Of a stretch of DNA of 64,000 nt, positions 27,394 to 36,231 are shown one piece after another. A program made the translations under genes and the position numbers. Location of the stretch: assembly GCA_900541585.1 (NCBI GenBank), contig UQKD01000014.1, positions 25,487 to 89,486 of the forward strand, written 5' to 3'. Position 1 is the first letter of the stretch. Every line of letters starts with the position of its first letter. The stretch comes from an uncultured Alistipes sp. Its GTDB lineage: Bacteria; Bacteroidota; Bacteroidia; Bacteroidales; Rikenellaceae. The notes beneath the pieces were generated by a model that saw only the letters and a list, made by a program, of their open reading frames with translations, was not told where the DNA came from and did not search any database.

Positions 27394-30300
27394 TTAGAAG
27401 TTGATGTCAATTCCGGCGGTAAACGTCATAATCATCGGGAACGAACCGCGCTGATAGCCCGAAATAAGCGTGTCATTATAGGGGCTGGAGGTGTTGCGGT
27501 ACTCCGGATTGATGCCCCTGTAGCTTTTGGACATGATGAACAACAGGTTGTTTCCCGTTACGAAGACGCGGAGGCTCTTGAGATGGAGTTTTTTCGAGAC
27601 GCTCTGGGGCAGCGTGTATCCGATGGTCACGTTGCGCAGCGCGGCGTATGAAGCGTCTTCCACGTCGTAGTCGGTGTTGATCCAGGGCACACCGTAGGTG
27701 GTCGGAGTTTTCCCGTCGCCGACGTGCTGTTCGCTTACCCAGCGTTTGTGGATGTTGTATTTCTCGTTGCGGATCTGCATGTCCTTGTAGGTGGCGTCGG
27801 CATTGATCACATCGCCGCCGTGAACGCCCTGGAACAGAATCTGCACGTCGAAATCCCAGATCTTGAACGTGTTGGTGATTCCCCACGTGAAGTCGGGATA
27901 GGGATTTCCGATAACGGTCATGTCCTTGTCATTGAGTTCGCCGTCCTTGTAGGTGTCGACCACCTTGAGACCGCCGACGCGGTCGATGTTGGTCGAGAAT
28001 TTGGGCCCGGCATCGAGTTCTTCTTGAGTTTTCCAGATGCCGTCCGTCTTGTAGCCGTAGAACTGGATGGCCGGACCGCCCACGATGTTGATGTAACGCT
28101 CCTTGCTGTACCCTTCCTTGATCATCCGGGCTTCGCCGCCGAGATCGAGCAGGCGGTTGCGGTTGAGCGAAAAGTTGACAGATGTATTCCACGTGAAATT
28201 CTTCTTGGTGAAATTATAGGTGTCCAGCGTCAGTTCGATACCTTTGTTGCGTACCTTGCCCTGGTTGGTCCAGTACTGCGTGTGTCCTGTGATTGAGGAA
28301 GCCGTGCGCAGGAAGAGCATGTCGCGCGTGGTCGAATAGTAGTAGTCGAAGACGACGTTGATACGATTCTTGAACAGGCCCAAATCCACTCCGAAATCGA
28401 ATTCCTGGATTTTGGCCCAGCCCAGATCGGGATTTCCGATTAGCGAGCTGATGTTTGCGAGACCGGGAGCGGCAGTCCCGGTTCCCTCGCCGAACGAATA
28501 GAGCGCACTGTAAAGCAGGTTAGTCGTGGCATTGGCCGAGAGGCTGTTGTCGCCCGTTGCGCCGAAACTGCCCCTCAGTTTGAGCGCGGAAATGGCTTGA
28601 ACATTCTTCATGAAGTTCTCCTCGCTGACGCGCCAGCCTACCGAAACGGAGGGGAAATAACCCCATTTGTTGTTCGATCCGAAATACGAATCGCCGTCGG
28701 CGCGGATGGCGGCTGAAACGAGATAGCGGTCCTTGAACGCATAGTTGATGCGACCGAGAAACGACAGCAGGTTGTGTGCGGGAATCTTTTCAGTCGAGGT
28801 GAGTTTGTTGCCGTTGTCATCGATGACCTTGAACGAGGTTGCGGCGCTCAACGTCTTGATGTAGTCGTTGGGGAATCCGGTTCCCGCCAATTTGACGATT
28901 TTTTGTTTGGCCTGTTCGGCGGAAACGCCTGCCATGACGTTCAAATCGTGGTTGCCGGTCTTTTTCATGTAGGTTAGCGTGTTGTCTGTCGTCCAATTTG
29001 TGCTGAAGGTGCTCAAGAACGATCCTTCGCTGGGTGTCCCGGGTTTTGTGGCGTCCTTGCTGCGGTAGCTTTCACGGGTGTTGTAACGTGTCGTGATGCT
29101 GTTTGCCGTACGGAATACGAGGTCCTTGGTGATTTTCACGTTCAGATAGGCGTTTGCAGACATCTGGTATTGCTGGCTCTCGTTCGAGGAGCGATCCATA
29201 ACCGATATAGGATTGTGATTCTGCGAATTGTAAGGGTTGGCTTTCTTGTAAGCTGGCTCTCCGGTTTCGGGGTCGATTTCGCCGATCGGGTAGATTGCAG
29301 TGCCGGTGTTGAAGTGTGCAGGTTGGGCGTAACTCCCGACAGGCTGGCCGGTCAGCTCGGATGTGAACTGGTTGTGGCGGACCGGAATCCATTGCGGGAA
29401 ACGCATGAAGTCCACGAAGTTGTTGGTGGGGCGCTGCGATTTCGAGTATACCATCGAGATGTTCGTACCGATGCTGACTATTTTGCTTAACTCCACATCG
29501 AGACGCGAGCGCAGGTTGAACTTGTTGTTGAAGTTCTGCTTCATGAGTCCGTCGTCGAGGATAAAGCCTCCGGATACGGTATATTTCAGGTTCGTGCGGC
29601 CGCCGGAGATGTTTAGTTGGGCATTCGTCGTCATGGCGACGTCGCGCAGGGCCAAGCGCTGCCAGTCGGTAGCTCCGAGGTTGCCTTCCAGCCAGGCTGC
29701 GGCGAGGTCGTTGTCGGGTACAACTGCTCCGCCCAGTTCGCGTTCGCGTTGGAGGATGCCGACATAGTCGGTGTAGTTCATCATCGGATGCAGTTTGTAT
29801 GGCTCCTTGATACCGGTGTAGACCGAAACGGCGTAACGGGGTTTCATGGCCGAACCTTCCTTGGTCGTTATGATGATGACGCCGTGTGCCGCGCGCGATC
29901 CGTAGATGGCTGCTGAGGAGGCGTCTTTCAGAATCTCGATTGAAGCGATGTCCGAAGGATTAATCATCTGCAAGCCGTCTTCCATGACGAAGTTGTCGAC
30001 CACTACGAGCGGTCCCGAGCCGGTATTGAGCGCGCCGCTTCCGCGTACGCGGATTTCAGGAGCAACTCCCACTTCCGAGGTGGTGTTCTGAATCGTGACG
30101 CCCGAGAGGCGTCCCTGGAGGGCTGTTGTGATGTCCGATGTCGGAACGTCGAGTACATCCTGCGGATTGAATTTGGTGATTGCGCCGGTCAGGTGCGACT
30201 TGCGCTGCACGCCGTAACCGACTACAACGAGTTCTTCGACTTCGATTGCGGTCTTTTTGAATGTGGCGTCGAGCCTGGTTTGGCCTTCGGCCACCGGAAT

Positions 30301-30552
30301 CTCAAGGGTTTCGTACCCGATAAAAGAGAATACGAGCACGGCGTTTTTACCTGTGACATGGATTGTATACGTGCCGTTGGAGTCGGTCGTGGTCCCGTTT
30401 GCAGTCCCTTTGACCAGGACGGTTACGCCGGGCACGCGTCCCGATTCGTCGGAGACCGTGCCGGATACCTCACGTGTTTGGGCTTTTGCCTGGAAGCTTT
30501 GCGACAGCATTGTGATGGCAAATGCGAAACTTATAAGTATAGTTTTTGTCAT
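27394..30552 (-). CDS. susC: SusC/RagA-family TonB-linked outer-membrane transporter
   Basis: A 1052-residue protein with a signal peptide (about 1-24) and one carboxypeptidase-regulatory-like domain (about 28-100, VSGTVSDESGRVPGVTVLVKGT). The TonB-box-like VEELVVVGYGVQ, the plug domain (about 115-225, with ILKDASSAAIYGSRAAHGVIII) and the 22-strand barrel follow. It imports oligosaccharides released by the lyases, energised by TonB. It is the second gene of the operon, 34 bp downstream of the NagB-type gene. Confidence 0.96.
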   Translation of the reverse strand: MTKTILISFAFAITMLSQSFQAKAQTREVSGTVSDESGRVPGVTVLVKGTANGTTTDSNGTYTIHVTGKNAVLVFSFIGYETLEIPVAEGQTRLDATFKKTAIEVEELVVVGYGVQRKSHLTGAITKFNPQDVLDVPTSDITTALQGRLSGVTIQNTTSEVGVAPEIRVRGSGALNTGSGPLVVVDNFVMEDGLQMINPSDIASIEILKDASSAAIYGSRAAHGVIIITTKEGSAMKPRYAVSVYTGIKEPYKLHPMMNYTDYVGILQRERELGGAVVPDNDLAAAWLEGNLGATDWQRLALRDVAMTTNAQLNISGGRTNLKYTVSGGFILDDGLMKQNFNNKFNLRSRLDVELSKIVSIGTNISMVYSKSQRPTNNFVDFMRFPQWIPVRHNQFTSELTGQPVGSYAQPAHFNTGTAIYPIGEIDPETGEPAYKKANPYNSQNHNPISVMDRSSNESQQYQMSANAYLNVKITKDLVFRTANSITTRYNTRESYRSKDATKPGTPSEGSFLSTFSTNWTTDNTLTYMKKTGNHDLNVMAGVSAEQAKQKIVKLAGTGFPNDYIKTLSAATSFKVIDDNGNKLTSTEKIPAHNLLSFLGRINYAFKDRYLVSAAIRADGDSYFGSNNKWGYFPSVSVGWRVSEENFMKNVQAISALKLRGSFGATGDNSLSANATTNLLYSALYSFGEGTGTAAPGLANISSLIGNPDLGWAKIQEFDFGVDLGLFKNRINVVFDYYYSTTRDMLFLRTASSITGHTQYWTNQGKVRNKGIELTLDTYNFTKKNFTWNTSVNFSLNRNRLLDLGGEARMIKEGYSKERYINIVGGPAIQFYGYKTDGIWKTQEELDAGPKFSTNIDRVGGLKVVDTYKDGELNDKDMTVIGNPYPDFTWGITNTFKIWDFDVQILFQGVHGGDVINADATYKDMQIRNEKYNIHKRWVSEQHVGDGKTPTTYGVPWINTDYDVEDASYAALRNVTIGYTLPQSVSKKLHLKSLRVFVTGNNLLFIMSKSYRGINPEYRNTSSPYNDTLISGYQRGSFPMIMTFTAGIDINF

Positions 30553-30586
30553 TTTGCGGACTTTTTAGGATGGTGGCGAATGGGTT

Positions 30587-31351
30587 CTACCGAATTACGA
30601 GTGACGCACTTTCTTTATCTACATAGAGCGTCACGTCTTTATGGGTGCGGAGAATCGATGCGGGGCAGGTCGTACGGATGGGACCGTCGCACGTAGCCCT
30701 GATGGCTTCGGCTTTGGCTTTGGAGGGTACGATCGCGTAGAGTTTGTCCACATGCAGTAGTTCGGGGATCGTAATGGTGAGAGCGTGGGTGGGCACTTCG
30801 CCGAGGCTTTTGAAACAGCCGTCGTTGATCTGCTGCTTGCGGCACTCGGGGGCGAGGTCGACGATCTTCACGGACTCGGGATCGTCGAAAAACGCCACGT
30901 GGGGATCGTTGAACGCAAGGTGCCCGTTTTCACCGATACCGAGGAACACGATGTCGGCGGGCATCTGTTTGAGCAGTGCAGCGTATCGGCGGCACTCCTC
31001 TTCCGGGTCCTGTGCCTGCGGGTTCATGTAGTGGATGGACTTGGGCGTCACTTTGGAAAAAATGCGGTCTTTGAGGAATTTCCCGAATGCCTGGGAGGCA
31101 TCGGGATCGATGCCGATGTACTCATCCATGTGGAATGCATTGATGCGGTTCCATTCGATTTCATGCGTGAGCAGCGCAGCTAGGAATTCGTTCTGGGAGG
31201 GTGCAGAGGCGAAAATGATGTTGACTTCGTCTTTCCGGGAGAGAAGTTCTTTGATGTACGCTGCGACCTCTTTCGCTGCGACTTCTCCCAATTCGGCTCG
31301 TGTGTTGGACATTTTGACTTTCAAACGCCCTTTTGTGAATTCAGTTACCAT
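30587..31351 (-). CDS. nagB: NagB-family glucosamine-6-phosphate deaminase-like protein
   Basis: A 254-residue cytoplasmic protein, close to the usual 240-270 residues. NAFHMDEYIG holds the catalytic-base Asp (D76), and LGIGENGHLAFNDP (137-150) forms the ring-opening site. SPASIL-like CPASILRTHKDVTLYVD lies near the C-terminus. NagB enzymes convert glucosamine-6-phosphate to fructose-6-phosphate and ammonia. The ring-opening Asp of E. coli NagB (DGH) appears as Asn here (N142-G-H144), so the specificity may differ. It is the first gene of the lyase operon, directly behind its promoter, which is unusual for a locus of PL6/PL17 type. Confidence 0.85.
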   Translation of the reverse strand: MVTEFTKGRLKVKMSNTRAELGEVAAKEVAAYIKELLSRKDEVNIIFASAPSQNEFLAALLTHEIEWNRINAFHMDEYIGIDPDASQAFGKFLKDRIFSKVTPKSIHYMNPQAQDPEEECRRYAALLKQMPADIVFLGIGENGHLAFNDPHVAFFDDPESVKIVDLAPECRKQQINDGCFKSLGEVPTHALTITIPELLHVDKLYAIVPSKAKAEAIRATCDGPIRTTCPASILRTHKDVTLYVDKESASLVIR

Positions 31352-31412
31352 GGGTTGAAATTTTTAGGTTGGGTGATTATTTTTCGGCTATTTTGGGTTG
31401 TTGTCTATTTGT

Positions 31413-31428
31413 CCGTTATCGTACACGG
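31413..31428. promoter_or_regulatory. Operator-like palindrome (leader site)
   Basis: CCGTTATCGTACACGG matches 13 of 16 bases of the perfect palindrome found at 32799-32814. It lies in the leader of the leftward operon, about 60 bp before the NagB-type start codon. The central CG and inverted half-sites are typical of LacI-family operators. Confidence 0.6.
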
Positions 31429-31507
31429 TAATGTTTATATTAAAATTTATGTATTTAATTTGTTGATTTATAGAATAATAATGATTGTTTCTCGCGTTTG
31501 TATAGAC

Positions 31508-31523
31508 CCGGTATCGATTACAA
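31508..31523. promoter_or_regulatory. Operator-like palindrome on the lyase operon promoter
   Basis: CCGGTATCGATTACAA matches 12 of 16 bases of the 32799 palindrome. It overlaps the leftward -7 box by three bases and covers the expected start of transcription. A bound regulator here would block the promoter. Confidence 0.65.
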
Positions 31524-31551
31524 ATTTATCCATTTTTTTCTAAAAAGCAAA
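31521..31551 (-). promoter_or_regulatory. Promoter of the lyase operon
   Basis: On the minus strand a TTTG -33 element (31548-31551) and a TAAATTTG -7 element (31521-31528, TAnnTTTG) are separated by 19 bases, which fits the Bacteroidota sigma-ABfr consensus. Transcription should start near 31514, inside the operator-like site. Confidence 0.7.
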
Positions 31552-31575
31552 TATTTCTATTATTTTGTCTAAATA

Positions 31576-31591
31576 GCGTATTCGATAAAAG
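31576..31591. promoter_or_regulatory. Weaker operator-like palindrome upstream of lacI
   Basis: GCGTATTCGATAAAAG matches 11 of 16 bases of the 32799 palindrome, including the TCGATAA core. It sits just upstream of the regulator gene's own promoter, so autoregulation is possible. Confidence 0.4.
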
Positions 31592-31601
31592 CGAGTCGGA
31601 G

Positions 31602-31633
31602 TTTCGTTGTGATCGAGTTTTTTTATACATTTG
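31602..31633 (+). promoter_or_regulatory. Promoter of the LacI-type regulator
   Basis: TACATTTG (31626-31633) is an exact TAnnTTTG -7 element 22 bp before the start codon. A weak TTTC -33 element begins at 31602 with a spacer of about 20 bases. Confidence 0.6.
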
Positions 31634-31655
31634 CACAAATTAATCCCCTGTAGAA

Positions 31656-32765
31656 ATGTCTGCCAATGAAAAATATGCCACAATGGAAGATGTGGCCAGG
31701 CTCTCGGGCGTGTCAAAAGGCACGGTCGATCGTGTTTTGCACGATAGGGGCGACGTATCGGAAAAAACAAAGCAGAAGGTTCTGAAAGCGATCAAAGAGG
31801 TTGGTTATAAGCCGAATATTTTCGCTTCGATTCTGTCGATGAAGAAAAAGTACCGCATTGTGGCGGTTATTCCCTATTTCCAGAAAGGAGAGTATTGGGA
31901 GATGGTTTATGACGGGATTATGATGGCTGAAAGTCAGGGGAAAAGTCTCAATATCGATATTGAGATCGTTTATTACAATCAGTTTGATATCAATTCATTC
32001 CGGGCGTCGTGTTCGAACACGATGGCACTTGAGCCAAATGGAGTGCTCATTGCACCCATTTATAAGGAAGAAACCACGAAATTGGTTCGGGAACTCTCGA
32101 AATCGGATATTCCGGTGGTTTACATCGATACCCGGCTGGAAAATACGGAGTACCTCGCTTATTACGGCATGCCGCTTTACGAGAGCGGTTATCTTGCCGC
32201 CCACCTGCTGCTCGGCTCGATGAAGAAGTGCAACGTGGTGAATTTCAATATCGATAGGGGCGACGCTCCGCCCAATGATTCGATGCTTAATCGCCATCGG
32301 GGCTTTCTGGCCTATGTCAAAGATCATGATATAGACTGCGAAGTGTATGATTGTACGATGCAACCGAATGACTTTCTGTACAACATTCAGTTGTTCGACC
32401 GTTTTTTTCGGGAAAACCCGCACATATCCCATATCATTACCTTGAATTCACGGGCTTACATGATTGCGGAATGGATGGAGATTCGGGGCGTTAAAGACAA
32501 GGTGTTGCTGGGTTTCGACATGCTGAAGAAGAATCTGGAGGGGCTGCGGAAGGGATATGTCTCGACGCTTATCGCCGAAAAAACCTCTGTGCAGGTGCAC
32601 CAGGCTATGGGTGCGATTATGGATTACCTGATTTTCCGGAGGAGACCTGCGTTAAAAGACAATTATGTTTCCATGGACATCCTTAATAAATACAATGTCG
32701 ATTTCTATGTGACCGGGAGCGGTAATAATTCGGTGCTGATCGGCAGTGGTTTCGAAACTGAATAA
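31656..32765 (+). CDS. LacI-family transcriptional regulator
   Basis: A 369-residue regulator. The N-terminal helix-turn-helix is at about residues 9-33 (MEDVARLSGVSKGTVDRVLHDRG), followed by the hinge helix region (NIFASILSMKKKYRIVAVIP). A periplasmic-binding-protein-like sensor domain (about 62-350) would bind a sugar effector. It is transcribed divergently from the lyase operon and is expected to repress it through the palindromes in the shared intergenic region, released by a product of polymer breakdown. The effector cannot be read from the sequence. The C-terminal tail is normal for the family. Confidence 0.9.
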   Translation: MSANEKYATMEDVARLSGVSKGTVDRVLHDRGDVSEKTKQKVLKAIKEVGYKPNIFASILSMKKKYRIVAVIPYFQKGEYWEMVYDGIMMAESQGKSLNIDIEIVYYNQFDINSFRASCSNTMALEPNGVLIAPIYKEETTKLVRELSKSDIPVVYIDTRLENTEYLAYYGMPLYESGYLAAHLLLGSMKKCNVVNFNIDRGDAPPNDSMLNRHRGFLAYVKDHDIDCEVYDCTMQPNDFLYNIQLFDRFFRENPHISHIITLNSRAYMIAEWMEIRGVKDKVLLGFDMLKKNLEGLRKGYVSTLIAEKTSVQVHQAMGAIMDYLIFRRRPALKDNYVSMDILNKYNVDFYVTGSGNNSVLIGSGFETE

Positions 32766-32798
32766 CAGGCGGAACTTCTGCGTTTTGTTTTTATAGGC

Positions 32799-32814
32799 CC
32801 GTTATCGATAACGG
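32799..32814. promoter_or_regulatory. Perfect 16-bp palindrome 3' of the LacI-type gene
   Basis: CCGTTATCGATAACGG is fully self-complementary, with the central CG of LacI-family operators, and lies 34 bp after the regulator's stop codon. It is the best-matching member of the set found upstream of the gene. A distant auxiliary operator that loops DNA to the promoter sites about 1.2-1.4 kb away would fit. No promoter is evident beside it. Confidence 0.65.
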
Positions 32815-32933
32815 TCATAAATTGTCTTTCCGGGCGGCTGTTTCTCTGGAAATATCCATACCGTTTTCAAAGTTGGCGTGAAGGCGCTTTTCGAAAAAGA
32901 AAATGCGGTATGCGCTGTGTGGCGAACTTTCGA

Positions 32934-35723
32934 TCAGAATGTGTAGGCGACGCGCAGGTAACCGTAACGGCCCAGGTAGGAGGTCGTGGAGGTGACGACG
33001 TAGTCCGTGTCGAAACTCGTGGTGGCGTAGTCGGGGCGGTTGAGGATGTCGATGACGCCCACCGAAACACCCAGCCGGTTCTCCTTGCCGAACTTGCGCC
33101 CCGCCGAGGCGTTGAGGATCACGTTGTGGCGCGTGAGCGTGTGCGAGCGGCTGTTGCAGTAGAATTCGTAGAGCGTGCCGACCGACCCGAAATACTTGCC
33201 GAAGCGCAGGTCGACACGCGCCGTGAGCTGTTCGCGCAGCTCCTGCGAGGTCTCCTTCTGCGTGGTGTAGGAACTCATCGAGGTGTTGGAGCGAATGTTG
33301 ATTTTGATCTTGCTCGAAAAGCCCGAGTCGAAACCGAAGCCGAAGCCGAGCGAATGGCGGACCGAGTGGAAGAGGTCGTCGCCGGTGAAATAGGGCGTCT
33401 GGTTGAAGCCGTAGTTCACCGAGACGTTCAGGGTCGAGCGCAGCGGGTTGATCTGCTGTGAGTAGGAGATTCTGCCCCCGAGGTTGTAGTTGCCCCCGAC
33501 GTTGGTCTGCGAGGTGAGCTGCGCGCCCTTCTGCGCCGTGTAGTCGTACCGGGGCAGGTAGGTGTCTTCGAGGAAGAGCGTGCGCCGCGAGGCGATGTAG
33601 TTGAAGGTGTAGCTGCCGTTGAGCTGCACGCTGAAGGAGAGTGCCTTCTTGACGTCGGTGAACTGGAATCCCGCCGATCCCGAGAGGTTGTTCTGCAATT
33701 TGAGATCGGGGTTTCCGGCCTGCAGCGAAAGGGGGTTGGTGGCGTTGAGGGTCGAACGCAGCGATTCGAGCGGGATCATCTGCGGAAAGGAGGCCAGGTT
33801 GAACGAAAAACGCCGCCGCGACTTGCCGACCGAGAGGTAGACCGTCGGGTTGAGCTGGAAGAACAGCCGCGGGAAGCGCTCCTCCTTGGGGAAGCGTTCG
33901 CTGCGGGCGATGTCGTAGAGCACTCCGCCCAGTCCGGCCATCATCCAGACGTCGCCGCTCCGGTATTGCAGTCTGGTTTGCAGGCTGTGCGTGTAGGTGT
34001 CGGTTGTGTAATGGTAGGAGTTGACCGTGTCGACGACACCCTGCGGGTCGGAGAGGAAATCGACAGCCAGCTGTTTCGAGCGGGCGTAATCGCGGCTGAA
34101 GCCGTATGAGGCGTTGAACGAACCCTTTTTGCCCAGTTTGTAACGGTAGCCCAGATTGGCGCCGAACGAATAGCTGCGGCTGTCGCCGTCGTTGCGCAGT
34201 TTGACCTGCAGGCCGGGTGTCGAGGCCGTCGTGTCGACCCGCCAGCCGTCCCGGTCGCCGGGTGCGTATTTGCCCGAGACGTTGAACGACAGCGTCGACC
34301 GCTCGGAGATGCGTGTGTGGTAATAGACATTGACGTTCAGCCGGATATTTCGGTTCTCGGAGTCGCTGTTGAGGTTCGTCCGGGTCTTTTCGTCGTCGAT
34401 CCGCTGCTGCGTGCGGTTGTGCCCGGACGTGGAGCCGTCGTCGATCGAAAAGGAGGTCATGGCCCCGAAAACGTTCTTCTTCCGCTGGATGTTGACGTAG
34501 TTCGAGATCTCCGCCGAAAGCGATTTCAAGAGCGATTCGTTCCGGCTCTCCTCGCTGCGCAGGGCGTAGGCCTCGGTCGGGAAGTATTCGGTCTGCGAGA
34601 ATCCCGTGCTGCTCTGGCGGCTGCGCCCGAACCGGACGCTGGTCGAGACGTTGGTGGAGTCGCCCCGGCGCAGGGTGTAGTCCGCCTGGGCGTCGGTCTG
34701 TTTCGAGGGGGTTGTCTTCGAGTTGAACGAAACGCCCTCCCCCTGCCGGATGTTGTCCTTCGAATTGGAGGCTTCGAGGCGCCAGTTGCCCTTCTCGGTG
34801 TTGCGATAGAAGCTCCCGGCCTCGGAGTGGCGGATTTCATGCCGGCCCGAGTAGTCCCTTTCGAGGCTCGCGCCGAGCGTTCCCTCCAGGTTGCCGCCCT
34901 GGATGTAACCGCGCTTCGACTTGGTTTCGACGTCCATCACCTTCTCCTTTTCGGCCGTGTTGTCTCCCAGGCGCTTTGCCTCGGGGCTGAAATCCTCGTA
35001 GACCCGCACGCTTCGGACATCCGAGGCTTCGAGGTCGGTGAGGGCGTAGGAGGTTTTCGTGCCGAAGAGGTTTTTCCCGTCGATCAGCACCCGTTTGACC
35101 TCTTGTCCCTCGGCGTAGATTTTGTTGTCCTTGATCTCGACCCCCGGCAGCTGTTTCAGCAGCTCCGCGAAACGGTCGTCGGCCATGGTTTTGAACGATC
35201 CCGCGTTGTAGACCGTCGTGTCGCCCCGGAAGACCATGGCGACCTGCTGCCCGACGACCACGACCTGCGCGATCGACTGTTCGTCAACCTCCATCTTGAC
35301 CTCGATCCGTCCCCGGAATCCGGTATTCCCGTAGCGCTTTTTAAACGGTTTGTAGCCCACGTAGGTGACCTCCAGATCGACCGAGTCGCGGAAAATCCGG
35401 TCGCAGCGGTAGACGGCCATGATGCGGTAGAAATCCTCCTTGACGGTCGTGCCCCGCAGCGTGTCGGTCTTGCTGATGATCGAGACCGTAGCGCCCAGCA
35501 GCGGGTCGTGCGTCTCCTTGTCCTCGACCATGACGATCGTGCGCGCCGACCGGCCGAAGTTCATGAGATGGGTGGAGACGGCGAAGGATTGGAGCGCATG
35601 ATTCCCCGCCGGGTGTGCGGAGGGCATGCCGACAAACCCGAAAAGGGCGAGAATCAATAGTATGTAACGCGTCAAACCGGGGAGTGAAGGTTTATTGGCC
35701 GCAAGATAACAATTTCCGTCCAT
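32934..35723 (-). CDS. Outer-membrane beta-barrel family protein (TonB-receptor-like)
   Basis: A 929-residue outer-membrane protein. The frame is open further upstream to 35807, but the ATG at 35723 puts a hydrophobic export segment (YILLILALFGFVGM) near the N-terminus and is preferred. A regulatory-like beta-sandwich (about 50-140, with PLLGATVSIISKTDTLRG) leads to a plug domain (VVVVGQQVAMVFRGDTTVYNAGSFKT...LLKQLPGVEIKDNKIYAEGQEVKRVLIDGKNLFGTKTSYALTDL). A barrel of the OMP_b-brl_3 type follows and ends in an aromatic residue (VAYTF). Its ligand is unknown. It is transcribed alone, convergent with the LacI-type gene. Confidence 0.85.
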   Translation of the reverse strand: MDGNCYLAANKPSLPGLTRYILLILALFGFVGMPSAHPAGNHALQSFAVSTHLMNFGRSARTIVMVEDKETHDPLLGATVSIISKTDTLRGTTVKEDFYRIMAVYRCDRIFRDSVDLEVTYVGYKPFKKRYGNTGFRGRIEVKMEVDEQSIAQVVVVGQQVAMVFRGDTTVYNAGSFKTMADDRFAELLKQLPGVEIKDNKIYAEGQEVKRVLIDGKNLFGTKTSYALTDLEASDVRSVRVYEDFSPEAKRLGDNTAEKEKVMDVETKSKRGYIQGGNLEGTLGASLERDYSGRHEIRHSEAGSFYRNTEKGNWRLEASNSKDNIRQGEGVSFNSKTTPSKQTDAQADYTLRRGDSTNVSTSVRFGRSRQSSTGFSQTEYFPTEAYALRSEESRNESLLKSLSAEISNYVNIQRKKNVFGAMTSFSIDDGSTSGHNRTQQRIDDEKTRTNLNSDSENRNIRLNVNVYYHTRISERSTLSFNVSGKYAPGDRDGWRVDTTASTPGLQVKLRNDGDSRSYSFGANLGYRYKLGKKGSFNASYGFSRDYARSKQLAVDFLSDPQGVVDTVNSYHYTTDTYTHSLQTRLQYRSGDVWMMAGLGGVLYDIARSERFPKEERFPRLFFQLNPTVYLSVGKSRRRFSFNLASFPQMIPLESLRSTLNATNPLSLQAGNPDLKLQNNLSGSAGFQFTDVKKALSFSVQLNGSYTFNYIASRRTLFLEDTYLPRYDYTAQKGAQLTSQTNVGGNYNLGGRISYSQQINPLRSTLNVSVNYGFNQTPYFTGDDLFHSVRHSLGFGFGFDSGFSSKIKINIRSNTSMSSYTTQKETSQELREQLTARVDLRFGKYFGSVGTLYEFYCNSRSHTLTRHNVILNASAGRKFGKENRLGVSVGVIDILNRPDYATTSFDTDYVVTSTTSYLGRYGYLRVAYTF

Positions 35724-36231
35724 AGTACAATCGGTCTGCGGGAAAGAAATTTCGGCCCGGAAGGGGTGTTTCGGATCGAAACCGCATGCGGGAATCCGGT
35801 TAAACATTGTCGCGATATGGCGCAGGATGCGTCCGGATTGTAACTTCGGTTAAATTCATAGCCTGAAAAGGCATTCGGAATGGCGTTTTTTTCTTACCTT
35901 GCGGGACAAGACCCGTCTTGAATCAAATGACACTGGCATGAGGAAGAGTGGATTGACCCGCCGCACGGCGACCGCCCGGATCAGCGTTCCGGACCATGCC
36001 GACGAACTCCCCGCCCGGGTTCCCCCCCCCGCGGGAATCGCCGTACCCTCTGTTGACAGCCGCGTATTTTGCGATGTCCGACAGTTGCGCCATGCAGCTG
36101 CCGGAAGTCGTTATTGTGTCCCCTGACCGGTAAAATCCCCATTTCTCGGGATTGCCGTCTGTCGGGCGGTTCTCTATCTTTGCCCTTCAGAAACGAACGA
36201 TATTCTTACTATTCACATAACCCTGTTTGCC
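35724..36231. other. Non-coding gap between divergent outer-membrane protein genes
   Basis: This 508-bp stretch has no convincing gene; the open frames in it have no family resemblance. It contains a run of nine C (36022-36030), a small hairpin gcctgaaaaggc near 35861, and the rightward promoter at 36151-36182. No matching promoter was found for the leftward gene. Confidence 0.6.
36151..36182 (+). promoter_or_regulatory. Promoter of the TonB receptor-DUF4876-DUF6850 operon
   Basis: ATTG (36151-36154) and TATCTTTG (36175-36182) are 20 bases apart, a good match to the Bacteroidota TTTG-N19/21-TAnnTTTG promoter. The start codon follows 49 bp later. Confidence 0.7.

Larger units (their letters stand above)
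31352..31655. promoter_or_regulatory. Divergent control region of the lyase operon and its LacI-type regulator
   Basis: This 304-bp AT-rich intergenic stretch has no gene. It holds one promoter for each direction and three operator-like palindromes, described in separate entries. The leftward transcript would have a 5' leader of about 160 bases that contains the operator at 31413-31428. Confidence 0.75.

Noticed and set aside
35899..36126. 75-residue open frame before the TonB receptor
   Set aside because: It spans the C tract, has no domain or signal and looks like random GC-rich reading.
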